Below, piece by piece: positions 51,579 through 59,764 of a stretch of 64,000 bases of DNA. The stretch is from Parvularculaceae bacterium (GTDB lineage Bacteria > Pseudomonadota > Alphaproteobacteria > Caulobacterales > Parvularculaceae). Numbering within the stretch: the first letter of the stretch is position 1; each line of letters opens with the position of its first letter. The DNA lies in contig JAJFFV010000005.1 of the NCBI GenBank assembly GCA_021776475.1, positions 434,001-498,000 on the forward strand, written 5' to 3'. Both the position numbers and the translations under genes were made by a program. The notes beneath the pieces were generated by a model. The model searched no databases, was not told the DNA's origin, and saw nothing but the letters and a program-made list of their open reading frames with translations.

Positions 51579-53498
51579 ATGTCGCCACTGGATACCGCCA
51601 ACGCTGTCGCAAAAGACCTCGCCGAGAACCTTGAGATCATAACGCCCGAAGCAGCGCAGCCGACCGGGTCAGCGGGCAAGCCGGCCCTCCGCGTTGTCAG
51701 GGATGTCGAGGTTGACCGCTCCCGCGATGCGCTCCTCACTGAGTTCGGCAAAACCACGATGATTGACCGCTATCTCCTTGCAGGCGAGTCGTTCCAGGAC
51801 ATGTTTGCCCGTGTCGCGACCGCTTATGGCGACGATGCCGACCACGCCCAGCGCATCTATGATTACATCTCGAAACTCTGGTTCATGCCGGCAACGCCGG
51901 TCCTCTCCAATGGCGGCGCTGAGCGGGGCCTGCCGATCTCCTGCTTCCTCAACGGCGTCAGCGATTCGCTCGACGGCATCGTCGGCACCTGGAACGAGAA
52001 TGTCTGGCTCGCCTCAAATGGCGGCGGCATTGGCACCTATTGGGGTGGCGTCCGCTCCATCGGTGAAAAAGTCAAAGGCGCCGGCGCCACGTCGGGCATC
52101 ATCCCGTTCATCCGGGTGATGGATTCGCTGACCTTGGCGATTTCGCAAGGCTCGCTGCGCCGGGGCTCAGCTGCCTGCTACCTTGACATCCATCACCCGG
52201 AAATCGAAGAGTTCCTCGAAATCCGCAAACCATCCGGTGATTTCAATCGCAAATCCCTCAACCTGCATCACGGCCTCAACATCACTGACGCGTTCATGCA
52301 AGCGGTTGCCGAGGGCAAGGAATTCGGCCTGCGTTCGCCAAAGAACGATGAAATCCTCCGCACCGTGAATGCTCGCAAGCTGTGGCAGAAAATCCTCGAA
52401 GTTCGCATGGCCACGGGCGAGCCCTATTTAGTCTTCTCAGACACGGTCAACCGTCAGCTTGCCAAGCACCAGCGCGATCTCGGCCTCAAAGTCTCGACCT
52501 CCAACCTCTGTTCAGAGATCATGCTGCACACCGGCACAGATCACCTGGGCAACGAGCGCACCGCCGTCTGCTGCCTGTCCTCGGTCAACGCCGTCAAATA
52601 CGACGAATGGAAAGACCAGCCGCAATTCATCGAAGACATCATGCGCTTCCTCGACAATGTCCTGCAGGACTTTATCGACCATGCACCGCCGGAAATGGCC
52701 AAGGCCGTTTACTCCGCAAAGAGAGAGCGCTCGGTCGGCCTCGGGCTGATGGGCTACCACACCTTCCTGCAAGAGCGGAACATCCCGTTTGAAAGCGCCA
52801 TGGCCAAATCATGGAACAATCGCCTGTTCAAACATATTCGCATGGGCGCGGATGCTGCCTCGGTCAAACTTGCCGAAGAAAAAGGCGCCTGCCTGGACGC
52901 TAAAGAGCGCGGCATCAAACAGCGCTTCTCGCACAAAATGGCGATCGCCCCGACCGCCTCAATCTCGATCATCTGCGGCGGCACCAGCCCTTGCATTGAG
53001 CCGATCCCGGCCAATGTCTACACCCATAAAACTTTGTCCGGCTCGTTCACTGTCAAGAACGAAGCGCTTGAAAAACTGTTCGATGAAAAAAATATCAACA
53101 CGGACGAAATCTGGTCGTCGATCATCGAGCATGAAGGCTCGGTCCAGCATCTTGACTGCCTCACGCAGGACGAAAAGGATGTCTTCAAGACCGCCTTCGA
53201 AATCGACCAGCGCTGGGTGATCGAGCTTGCCGCTGACCGCGCGCCCTATGTCTGCCAGGGCCAGTCGGTCAATGTCTTCCTCCCCGGCGACATCGACAAA
53301 TGGGACCTGCACATGCTGCACTGGACCGCCTGGGAAAAAGGCGTGAAGTCACTCTACTACTGCCGCTCAAAAAGCGTTCAGCGCGCCGGCTTTGCCGGTG
53401 CTGAGAAAGCGGCCGCGAATGACGAAGCTTCTGGTGCCGAAGCGATGATGCTGGCCGCGGCCAAGACAGATTATGATGAATGCTTGGCTTGCCAGTGA
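51579..53498 (+). CDS. nrdA: Ribonucleoside-diphosphate reductase large (alpha) subunit, short form
   Basis: A 639-residue class I alpha subunit, shorter than the 760-residue E. coli NrdA: the N-terminal ATP-cone (overall activity site) is missing. Catalytic parts are complete: ISCFLNG (Cys122), STSNLCSEI (Cys310 radical site, Glu312), AVCCLSSVN (Cys330/331), KSLYYCRS (radical-transfer Tyr pair) and a CLACQ end (redox Cys pair). It reduces ribonucleoside diphosphates to deoxy forms with a small subunit (NrdB) and thioredoxin. No nrdB is found in the window; the downstream gene is on the other strand. ATG 51579 has AGGGACGAG 7-15 bases upstream. Confidence 0.95.
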   Translation: MSPLDTANAVAKDLAENLEIITPEAAQPTGSAGKPALRVVRDVEVDRSRDALLTEFGKTTMIDRYLLAGESFQDMFARVATAYGDDADHAQRIYDYISKLWFMPATPVLSNGGAERGLPISCFLNGVSDSLDGIVGTWNENVWLASNGGGIGTYWGGVRSIGEKVKGAGATSGIIPFIRVMDSLTLAISQGSLRRGSAACYLDIHHPEIEEFLEIRKPSGDFNRKSLNLHHGLNITDAFMQAVAEGKEFGLRSPKNDEILRTVNARKLWQKILEVRMATGEPYLVFSDTVNRQLAKHQRDLGLKVSTSNLCSEIMLHTGTDHLGNERTAVCCLSSVNAVKYDEWKDQPQFIEDIMRFLDNVLQDFIDHAPPEMAKAVYSAKRERSVGLGLMGYHTFLQERNIPFESAMAKSWNNRLFKHIRMGADAASVKLAEEKGACLDAKERGIKQRFSHKMAIAPTASISIICGGTSPCIEPIPANVYTHKTLSGSFTVKNEALEKLFDEKNINTDEIWSSIIEHEGSVQHLDCLTQDEKDVFKTAFEIDQRWVIELAADRAPYVCQGQSVNVFLPGDIDKWDLHMLHWTAWEKGVKSLYYCRSKSVQRAGFAGAEKAAANDEASGAEAMMLAAAKTDYDECLACQ

Positions 53499-53766
53499 GA
53501 TAGGCCCAAAGAGATACCTTCTGAACGATCGACCGAAGAAATCGATCAGATCCAGCGGATAGAATTTCCTCCACCGACACCAGCATTGTGGTGTTGGCTT
53601 GGTTGTTGATATTTGTCCTGGTTGCGCACGAGGCAATATCTGGTTCTGGGTTGGGATTGTTTCTTGTAGCGCAACAGCGCCTCTGCTCCGCCTGATTCTG
53701 CCTGGTGGTTGCCGCATCTCGAAAGGTCGTCGCTGCAACGACGCCGGCAGCAAGCGTGCCCTACGT
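53499..53766. other. 268-base region after nrdA, no gene seen
   Basis: Between the convergent nrdA and GGDEF genes. It holds an imperfect hairpin around 53573-53595 (CACCA/TGGTG arms) but no T-run and no reading frame with a start and homology. An nrdB gene is not present here. Confidence 0.5.
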
Positions 53767-54849
53767 CTAAGCCGCCTCGGCGTTGGAAAGATCCATTTTG
53801 ATCTTGTTGCCACCACAGCCCTTGGCGTCTGCCAGCTTTTCTTCCGCGCGCAGGATCAGTTTCGCCATGTCAATTCCCGGACGCAGCATGCTGATCCCGA
53901 ACGACGCCGTGACATTGCCGACCGCTTCTCGTGTGCTGGCGACCACCAGCCACGATTCTTCAAGCTCCTTGCTCAGCCGTTTGACGAGCTGGGCCGCGCC
54001 TTCAAGATTGGTCTGTGGCAAGATGAAAGCGAACTCGGTCGCGCTGTAACGCGCCGCAGTGTCCTGCCCTTTAATGTTCTTGACGATAAGGTTTGCATAG
54101 TTCTGTAAAACGCCATCAGCAACCTGATGACCATATTCATCATTGATCTTGCCGAAATCATCCAGCTCCGCCATCACCAGGCACAAATGCGTGCCGTTTT
54201 TGAGGGCGCTGTCAATTTCCCCGGTCAATTTCTCATCGAAACTGTGGCGGTTGGCAAGGCCGGTCAGCTTGTCCTGCATGTTGACAGCGCGGGCTTTGGA
54301 GAGTTGATCATTAAGCTGAGTTATTTCAGACTGTGACTGTTTCAGGCCGTCATTGAGCGTGTCGGCCATTTGTTTGACTTCACGGTTCTGCTTCACCAGT
54401 GTTGTCACCACGTCACGAATTTTTTCCGGAGTCACGGCGTCAGGCAATGTCTTTTCAGTTTTGTCGAGCGCGGAGGAATAGGCGTTGTTGCCGGTGATAG
54501 TGTCTTGAACCAGTGACATGACGCTGGCCATTTCTTTTTGAAATTCCTCACCGATTCTGTCGAAACGTTGTTCCTGCTGCGGGTCCTTGGCGAGACAGGT
54601 TTCGTAAAGGTGATTTATCACTTGCAAAGGCACGTCGCCGGACCTCTCCAGTGCCGCGTCAAGTTTTCCGACCAGTTCCTTGTTGGTTTTACCCACATAA
54701 GCGTACCAGACCGCTAAAGTGTTCGGCACAGCCGGCAAACGGTGTTGAACAATCAGCTCCAGCGCCTTGCCGGCCACGTGGTGAGTTTTGAGGATCGTGC
54801 GGCGGTTTTTCTCTGCCGCGGTTGGACCCTTTTTCTCTTCTTCAGCCAT
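53767..54849 (-). CDS. GGDEF-domain protein with degenerate SATEF signature
   Basis: A 360-residue cytosolic protein: an alphaproteobacterial N-terminal helical domain (about 20-130; HRLPAVPNTLAVWYAYVGKTNKELV), a linker and coiled coil (150-190; MADTLNDGLKQSQSEITQLNDQL), and a GGDEF fold (192-355). The fold keeps DKLTGLANRHSFDE, FGKINDEYGHQVADGVLQ and the closing LILRAEEKLADAKGCGGNKI, but the catalytic GGDEF reads SATEF (269-273), confirmed in the DNA. This change should abolish diguanylate cyclase activity; it may instead bind GTP or act as a c-di-GMP or partner-binding scaffold. No downstream EAL domain. Confidence 0.9.
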   Translation of the reverse strand: MAEEEKKGPTAAEKNRRTILKTHHVAGKALELIVQHRLPAVPNTLAVWYAYVGKTNKELVGKLDAALERSGDVPLQVINHLYETCLAKDPQQEQRFDRIGEEFQKEMASVMSLVQDTITGNNAYSSALDKTEKTLPDAVTPEKIRDVVTTLVKQNREVKQMADTLNDGLKQSQSEITQLNDQLSKARAVNMQDKLTGLANRHSFDEKLTGEIDSALKNGTHLCLVMAELDDFGKINDEYGHQVADGVLQNYANLIVKNIKGQDTAARYSATEFAFILPQTNLEGAAQLVKRLSKELEESWLVVASTREAVGNVTASFGISMLRPGIDMAKLILRAEEKLADAKGCGGNKIKMDLSNAEAA

Positions 54850-54942
54850 GCGTATTCACTCATAGGTTGTGTTATTTCGATACACTACCCAGAATTGTAT
54901 TGCTAATGGCTTAACCGACGACAAGGGTTCAACAGGCCTGTC

Positions 54943-55464
54943 TTAGTTGGTTGCCTCGTTCAACTTAGTCGTCAGGGCCCTGGTCACATTGTGATAGTTG
55001 TTGCTGTGATAGATCGCCTCGGCCTTGAACAAGAGGGAGATATTCTGCTCATCAACAATCTCCTCCAGCGCCTTCCTGGCAACCGGCTCTAGGGCCTGCA
55101 TTACACCGGCGATAACCGACTGTTCCTGCACTTGAATCTGTTCTGCCACCGCCTGCATTTCGGTCTGCTTGGTGGTTGCTTGCGCCAGCAAATCCCTTTT
55201 TTGAGCGTCGTTCATTGTTATCCCGTCTCTCTGCATCTGTTCCGACAGCGCTTTTAGTTCGGACTGGAGAGTTTGATATTGTGCCAACAAGTCCTTGAAG
55301 TCCGCTCTTGACCGCATTTTGTCACTTTCAGATTTGGCCAGATCGGTTTGCAAGATGGCACTGCGCACATCCACCACCGAGATTTTGCCTTCCTGTGCCA
55401 GCGCCGGTCCGCTCATCAGCACCGCCCAGACAAAAAAAATGCCGCCCACTATCAATTTCCGCAT
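54943..55464 (-). CDS. OmpH/Skp family periplasmic chaperone
   Basis: A 173-residue protein with a cleavable signal (MRKLIVGGIFFVWAVLMSGPALA) and the Skp layout: KISVVDVRSAILQTDLAKSESDKM, a long helical tentacle region (FKDLLAQYQTLQSELKALSEQMQRDG, TEMQAVAEQIQVQEQSV) and the strand VARKALEEIVDEQNISLLFKAEAIYHSN. Skp trimers hold outer-membrane proteins in the periplasm. It is not beside bamA or lpxD here. GGAGG lies 5 bases before ATG 55464. Confidence 0.88.
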   Translation of the reverse strand: MRKLIVGGIFFVWAVLMSGPALAQEGKISVVDVRSAILQTDLAKSESDKMRSRADFKDLLAQYQTLQSELKALSEQMQRDGITMNDAQKRDLLAQATTKQTEMQAVAEQIQVQEQSVIAGVMQALEPVARKALEEIVDEQNISLLFKAEAIYHSNNYHNVTRALTTKLNEATN

Positions 55465-55574
55465 GCTTGCCTCCATCCGCGTCACACCGCCGCGATCAGG
55501 CATTCAGTGACACAAAGATCAGGCGCTGACCAGCATATGGCGGGCAGGCCGGCTTAAATTGGGCCCTTTGCGAT

Positions 55575-55612
55575 AGAAAAAGCCACCCGCACGGGAGGAG
55601 TGCGGATGGCTT
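55575..55612 (-). terminator. Terminator of the 31-residue membrane peptide gene
   Basis: Arms GCCACCCGCAC (55582-55592) and GTGCGGATGGC (55600-55610) pair at 10 of 11 positions, the remaining pair being a wobble, with a 7-base loop, and AAAAA at 55577-55581 gives the U-run on the minus strand. Confidence 0.85.
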
Positions 55613-55660
55613 CATTTGGGTCTGCGGCGGCGGGGGGATGCCGCGGACCTGGGATTAAGA

Positions 55661-55756
55661 TTAGCCGAGCATCAGCATGGTGTAGGCAGGGGCCGCTGTA
55701 ATCGCGAGAACGATGAAACTGATGGCAACTAAGCGGGTTGAAGTGAAATTGGTCAT
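55661..55756 (-). CDS. 31-residue single-helix membrane peptide
   Basis: Reads MTNFTSTRLVAISFIVLAIT then AAPAYTMLMLG, a short polar start followed by one hydrophobic helix. AAGGAA lies 8 bases upstream and a strong terminator lies 50 bases downstream, so it has the full layout of a real, separately transcribed small gene. It is divergent from the LysR gene across 108 bases. Function unknown. Confidence 0.7.
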   Translation of the reverse strand: MTNFTSTRLVAISFIVLAITAAPAYTMLMLG

Positions 55757-55864
55757 TTCTTCGTTTTCCTTGGAATGATGGGTTTGGTGTCTCTCTACAG
55801 TGAGCAGATAGGAACGGAACCATGATCATTGAAATGGATAAATCATATATGCTATATTTAGATC

Positions 55865-56779
55865 ATGAATTTAGCCAGTATCGATCTCAACCTCCTTCTG
55901 GTCTTCGACGCGGTAATGCGCGAGCGCAATGTCACAAGGGCCGGTGAACGGATCGGCCTGTCACAGCCGGCGGTCTCCAACGCCCTCGGCCGTCTGCGCT
56001 ACCACTTGAAAGACGAGTTGTTCATCCGCTCGCCAGAAGGGATGAAGGCCACGCCCCGCGCCCTTGAACTGGCGGAGCCGGTGCGCGAAGCATTGCATCA
56101 CCTCGAAGAAGCGCTCGATCCGGCAAGTTTCGATCCGGCAACCTCAACGCGGTCGTTTCGCATCGCGGCGATCGACTACGCGCTAGCAGTGCTGGTGCCG
56201 ATTGTCGTTGACCGCTTCGCCCAACATGCACCCGCCATTGATTTGAGGTTTTTGCCAGTGCTCGGCCCGGTGTTACCACAACTCGACGCGCATGAAGTTG
56301 ACTTCGCAATCACCCTCGTACCAGATTTGCCGGAGCGCTTTGACAGTTTCGTACTCGGTGAGGACGACTATGTGATCTTGATGCGGATGGGTCATCCACT
56401 TGCAACCGGTGAAATTACGCTGGAGCGGTTTGCTGCCGCCAATCATCTGCTCGTCTCGGCGCGCGGTGATGATCGCGGTTTTGTCGATGAAGCGCTTGAA
56501 AAAAAAGGACTGAAGCGCCGCGTTGCCATGTCAGTGCCGCAATTTTCAGTGACCCCGTCGATCATTGCAGCATCAGACATGGTATTAACCGCTCCTAGAA
56601 GGCTGGCGCAGACATTTGCGCAAGCCTATGATTTATGTTTGCGGCCAGCACCAGTTCCAGGTCCGCCTTTGTTTTCAAAATCGCAACTCATCTGGCATCG
56701 CCGGCTTGCTTCTCATCCCGCACATGACTGGTTCAGAGAAGAAATCCGTGCGTTGATTCCTGGACCAAGCCTGACGTGA
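55865..56779 (+). CDS. LysR family transcriptional regulator
   Basis: A 304-residue LTTR: the winged helix MNLASIDLNLLLVFDAVMRERNVTRAGERIGLSQPAVSNALGRLR (residues 1-45) and a periplasmic-binding-like effector domain from about 90. It belongs to the NodD/PnbR-like branch by the N-terminal 'DLNLLLVFDAVMRERNVTRAGE' form. The 110-base gap before it holds a divergent small membrane peptide gene and TGATCAT/ATCATGA sequences (55823-55829 and 55861-55867) that could be part of its operator. Ligand unknown. Confidence 0.92.
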   Translation: MNLASIDLNLLLVFDAVMRERNVTRAGERIGLSQPAVSNALGRLRYHLKDELFIRSPEGMKATPRALELAEPVREALHHLEEALDPASFDPATSTRSFRIAAIDYALAVLVPIVVDRFAQHAPAIDLRFLPVLGPVLPQLDAHEVDFAITLVPDLPERFDSFVLGEDDYVILMRMGHPLATGEITLERFAAANHLLVSARGDDRGFVDEALEKKGLKRRVAMSVPQFSVTPSIIAASDMVLTAPRRLAQTFAQAYDLCLRPAPVPGPPLFSKSQLIWHRRLASHPAHDWFREEIRALIPGPSLT

Positions 56780-57518
56780 ACAAAATTTTTGTATGCGACC
56801 ACTCGCAGATCAACGTTTGTAAAAAAAAATGCGTTACAAACTTCGCATGATATCGTTGACGGCAGACAAAAAACTTTAAGCGAAAGAATGGCAATACTTT
56901 GAGACAAGTGATTCGTTTTGCGCGTGATAACGCAAAAACAGCTAAAATTTATCCTGAAGGCAAAAAAAAATTTTCAGTCGGCGATAAAGGAATCTGGCGG
57001 TCAACCGGTGCACACCTATTCGCAATTGAATTGCATTGATGTGAAGCATCAATGCTGAATATCGAATCTGTCTAGAGTGAAAAATTGACAAAGATGCAAC
57101 TAATCGTTTTATAGCTCCTTCATATTTCCTATGTTCTATATAGAAAATATGTCTATTTTCATCGCCATGACTTCGATACTATCCGTACCGTGATTGATCA
57201 AACAACGAATGCCGGAATGCCGTTTGTGGAATCGCAAATATTTTTCAGATTGAATAAATCGCGCGCGCGCATCGACAATTGCAAGCAGGGTTGTGGAAAA
57301 ACACGAACAGGGTGACATATCATGCACTTGACAGCTGTTCGAACAGAGTCAAGCATCGTTGCGTCGTAAGTCTGTCAAGAAAGATTTGCGCCAATAGGGA
57401 GAAAATCGGGGGAGAAATCCTCGCAAGGAAAGAAGTTCAGTTGGTCGGTGTTGTTACCCGGTGCGGGTGAAAAATGCCTCAGCAAAAACGAAGCGATAGC
57501 CGCGAAGGAGAAAACTCA
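56780..57518. other. 740-base AT-rich non-coding region before the histone-like gene
   Basis: No supported gene. It contains an inverted repeat GCATTGATG-TGAAG-CATCAATGC (57033-57055) and a second hairpin built on CTTGAC and CTGTTCGAACAG (57327-57353). Several poly-A runs (56821-56829, 56963-56971) make it bend-prone. It may hold control elements of the histone-like gene. Confidence 0.5.
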
Positions 57519-57899
57519 ATGGCGAGATCCACGAAAAAGAAAGCTACGAAGAAAAAGACCGCAAAATCAAAGGCCAAGAAGAAGGTCGTGAAGAAAAAAG
57601 TAGCTGCCAGAAAAAAAGTAGCGAAGAAAACCACGAAGAAGAAAGCTGCGAAGAAGAAAGCCACGAAGAAGAAAGCCGCAAAACGGAAAACCGCGAAGAA
57701 AAAAGTAGCGAAGAAAACCACGAAGCGGAAAACTGCAAAGAAAAAAGTAGCGAAGAAAAAGACCAAAAAGAAAGCCGCGAAGAAAAAAACGGCTACAAAA
57801 AAACGCAAAACAGCCACAAAAAAGAAAAAAGCCACGAAAAAGAAAAAGGCTGTGAAGAAAAAACCGGCAAAACGGAAAGCCGCGAAAAAAAGACGCTAG
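57519..57899 (+). CDS. Lysine/alanine-rich histone H1-like protein
   Basis: A 126-residue protein made almost only of Lys, Ala, Thr and Arg in repeated KKAAKKK/KKTAKKK units, as in bacterial histone H1-like and HU C-terminal extensions; there is no globular domain. It should bind DNA or RNA through charge and probably compacts the nucleoid. GAAGGAG lies 8 bases before ATG 57519. The repeated Lys-Ala codons (AAG AAA, GCG) give long low-complexity A-rich DNA that reads as Phe-rich frames on the opposite strand, which are not genes. Confidence 0.85.
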   Translation: MARSTKKKATKKKTAKSKAKKKVVKKKVAARKKVAKKTTKKKAAKKKATKKKAAKRKTAKKKVAKKTTKRKTAKKKVAKKKTKKKAAKKKTATKKRKTATKKKKATKKKKAVKKKPAKRKAAKKRR

Positions 57900-57917
57900 C
57901 ACGACCTGAATTTACAG

Positions 57918-57951
57918 AAACCACTTCCGCAGGAGCGGGGGTGGTTTTTTT
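57918..57951 (+). terminator. Terminator of the histone-like gene
   Basis: CCACTTCCGC (57921-57930) and GCGGGGGTGG (57935-57944) pair over 10 positions including two G-T pairs, with a 4-base AGGA loop and TTTTTTT (57945-57951). Confidence 0.88.
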
Positions 57952-58099
57952 GTGCCTCATGAAAACCCCGACCATCGCATCGCAACATCAGCCCTGACCA
58001 GGCGCGCCGACGGGCGGAAAAACAAAAATTTTTGCGAACATGAAGCCGAGCAAAATCAATCCTTTAGGGAAATGAGGCGGAATCGCTCGCAGCTTCAAT

Positions 58100-58312
58100 T
58101 TAGCCGGCAAGCAGGCTCGAGAAAATCAGCGTCAGCCCGCCAACAACCGGCAACGCCGCATAAATCGCGATGTGACCGATGAGTGCTTGTGTCGTACCAT
58201 GGGTCTTTTTCATCTCTTCCAGATGATCAAAAAACGCTGGATTCGCGAACGTCACCCACAAGTTGAAAAGTCCAAGCCCCATAATGCCAACCCCGAGAAA
58301 AATGATCCACAT
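58100..58312 (-). CDS. Small two-helix membrane protein
   Basis: A 70-residue protein with two hydrophobic helices (about 2-22 and 45-67) joined by a charged loop (ANPAFFDHLEEMKKTHGTTQ). It follows the lipoprotein gene by 21 bases on the same strand and is probably cotranscribed. No family recognised. Confidence 0.65.
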   Translation of the reverse strand: MWIIFLGVGIMGLGLFNLWVTFANPAFFDHLEEMKKTHGTTQALIGHIAIYAALPVVGGLTLIFSSLLAG

Positions 58313-58333
58313 GACTGACGCCTCAAAAAACCG

Positions 58334-59377
58334 CTAATTTACGAGCTGCTGGTATCGATCATACTCTTCGTTCCAAACCTGCAATTCATCGCTGGTGAAA
58401 CTAAAATACAGCTCCCACATTTTCTGCCTCTCTGGATCACCATCTGACAGTTCCTCGACGGTGAGGATCTTTGAGGTCGCAAGCCAACCCGGGCTGTCCC
58501 GATTTGTCCGGGTTACATTCATACCAGCTTGAAACCGGTCGCCGGTTGCCAACCAGTCGTCCAGAGTAGCAAACCCGTAGTCGACGACAAATTCCTCAAC
58601 GTCCTTGATCTTGGCCGGATAGGCCTTTTTGTAATAGGCAACGTAACTCGTCAAAGGCCGAAGGGGGTTAAAACCACTCCGCATAGCTGCCTGGTCTGCT
58701 TCAGTCGGGTCAGGGAAAAGGTCCGCATCCTGCGCCAGGGCGAGTGTTTCCATGAACATGTAATAAAGGTCTCTATCAATCGGCGCGTTGAACGCAGCTG
58801 TATATTTTGCATAGCTGTCCGCTTCGTCCGCCGGCGTGATGCCCAGGGCAACCATTTCACGCTCTACCCGGTCGCTGTTACTCTGTAAACAAAAGGCAAT
58901 CAGCTCTCGCTTGTCTTCTGAGATGTCGAACACCGCCGCCAGCGGTTCGCTGTCGCTTGGCTGCAATTCAACGAACACGCGCTCAGCCAGCGCCAGTGAT
59001 CGCATGAACGCAATCCCAAAGCCAACTTCATAGGCCTGAAGCTCTTCGTCAAAGGTCCACCAATCCTGCCCGACATCGCCAAGCTCCAACGCCGTTCGAA
59101 ATTTTTCATCTGCGCCGCCACCTTGAAACCTAATCCGAGCGAGTACAGAAAAATCGTCGGTCGTCCCGGCGCTCATCACGACGTCCGGCGGCGCCTGCGT
59201 ACAATCCACATTTAGCACCGCACCTGACGTATCAACAAAATTCATATTCAACGGGTCACTGACAACCGGGTCGAGATGAGTTTCCTTGTCTGTGTCAGTT
59301 TCCGCTGCGCAGGCCGCAAGCCCGCTAACAGCAATTGCCGCGATGAACAGGCGAGAGAATGAGAAACGCGCGGTCAT
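58334..59377 (-). CDS. Uncharacterised lipoprotein
   Basis: A 347-residue exported protein: signal MTARFSFSRLFIAAIAVSGLAAC with lipobox LAAC, then a region rich in acidic residues (AAETDTDKETHLDP). Conserved-looking parts are ALELGDVGQDWWTFDEELQAYEVGFGIAFMRSLALAE and WELYFSFTSDELQVWNEEYDRYQQLV. AGGAGGC lies 7 bases before ATG 59377. No function recognised. Confidence 0.7.
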   Translation of the reverse strand: MTARFSFSRLFIAAIAVSGLAACAAETDTDKETHLDPVVSDPLNMNFVDTSGAVLNVDCTQAPPDVVMSAGTTDDFSVLARIRFQGGGADEKFRTALELGDVGQDWWTFDEELQAYEVGFGIAFMRSLALAERVFVELQPSDSEPLAAVFDISEDKRELIAFCLQSNSDRVEREMVALGITPADEADSYAKYTAAFNAPIDRDLYYMFMETLALAQDADLFPDPTEADQAAMRSGFNPLRPLTSYVAYYKKAYPAKIKDVEEFVVDYGFATLDDWLATGDRFQAGMNVTRTNRDSPGWLATSKILTVEELSDGDPERQKMWELYFSFTSDELQVWNEEYDRYQQLVN

Positions 59378-59764
59378 ACCAGCCGCCTCCTTTTTTAGTT
59401 CGACGCAGGAGTATAGCCGCATCCGCGCCCACGTCACCCTACTGCAAGTATTGATTTCGGTAAGAATCCAAAAGCTTACGCAACTCCCGCCGCGAGCCGG
59501 TATGATGTTTGCCGCTGTCAGAGATCGCAGGCTCATTGAATTTGTGATTTTTTCAGGAGGTGTTTGGCGAGGAACCCCGGTCAACAACCAACCTGCATCC
59601 ACTGGCACTTGGATAACCCTGCTTCAGCCCCGGTATCCTGCGGGCCAGGCAACGCTTGTTGGCGATCAGTTGACAAATTTCTGATGAGCACCATCATTTG
59701 ACCGCTGGATCACCGCAATCCTTTGGCAGAAAAACTTTTCTACAGGGCACCCACGGCTACCGGA
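59378..59764. other. About 390 bases between divergent genes, no clear gene
   Basis: A plus-strand frame from 59505 to 59684 reads 59 residues, including RDRRLIEFVIFSGGVW and GTPVNNQPASTGTW. It has no ribosome site and no recognised homology, so it is not called a gene. No terminator or repeat seen. Confidence 0.3.

Noticed and set aside
53367-54108. Frames around the nrdA/GGDEF junction (both strands), considered as a possible nrdB or small gene
   Set aside because: They mostly overlap the two real genes on the opposite strand and show no homology to NrdB or any family.
57479-57902. Long Phe/Leu-rich frames antisense to the histone-like gene
   Set aside because: They are the complement of AAG/AAA/GCG codon repeats; composition is extreme and there is no ribosome site.
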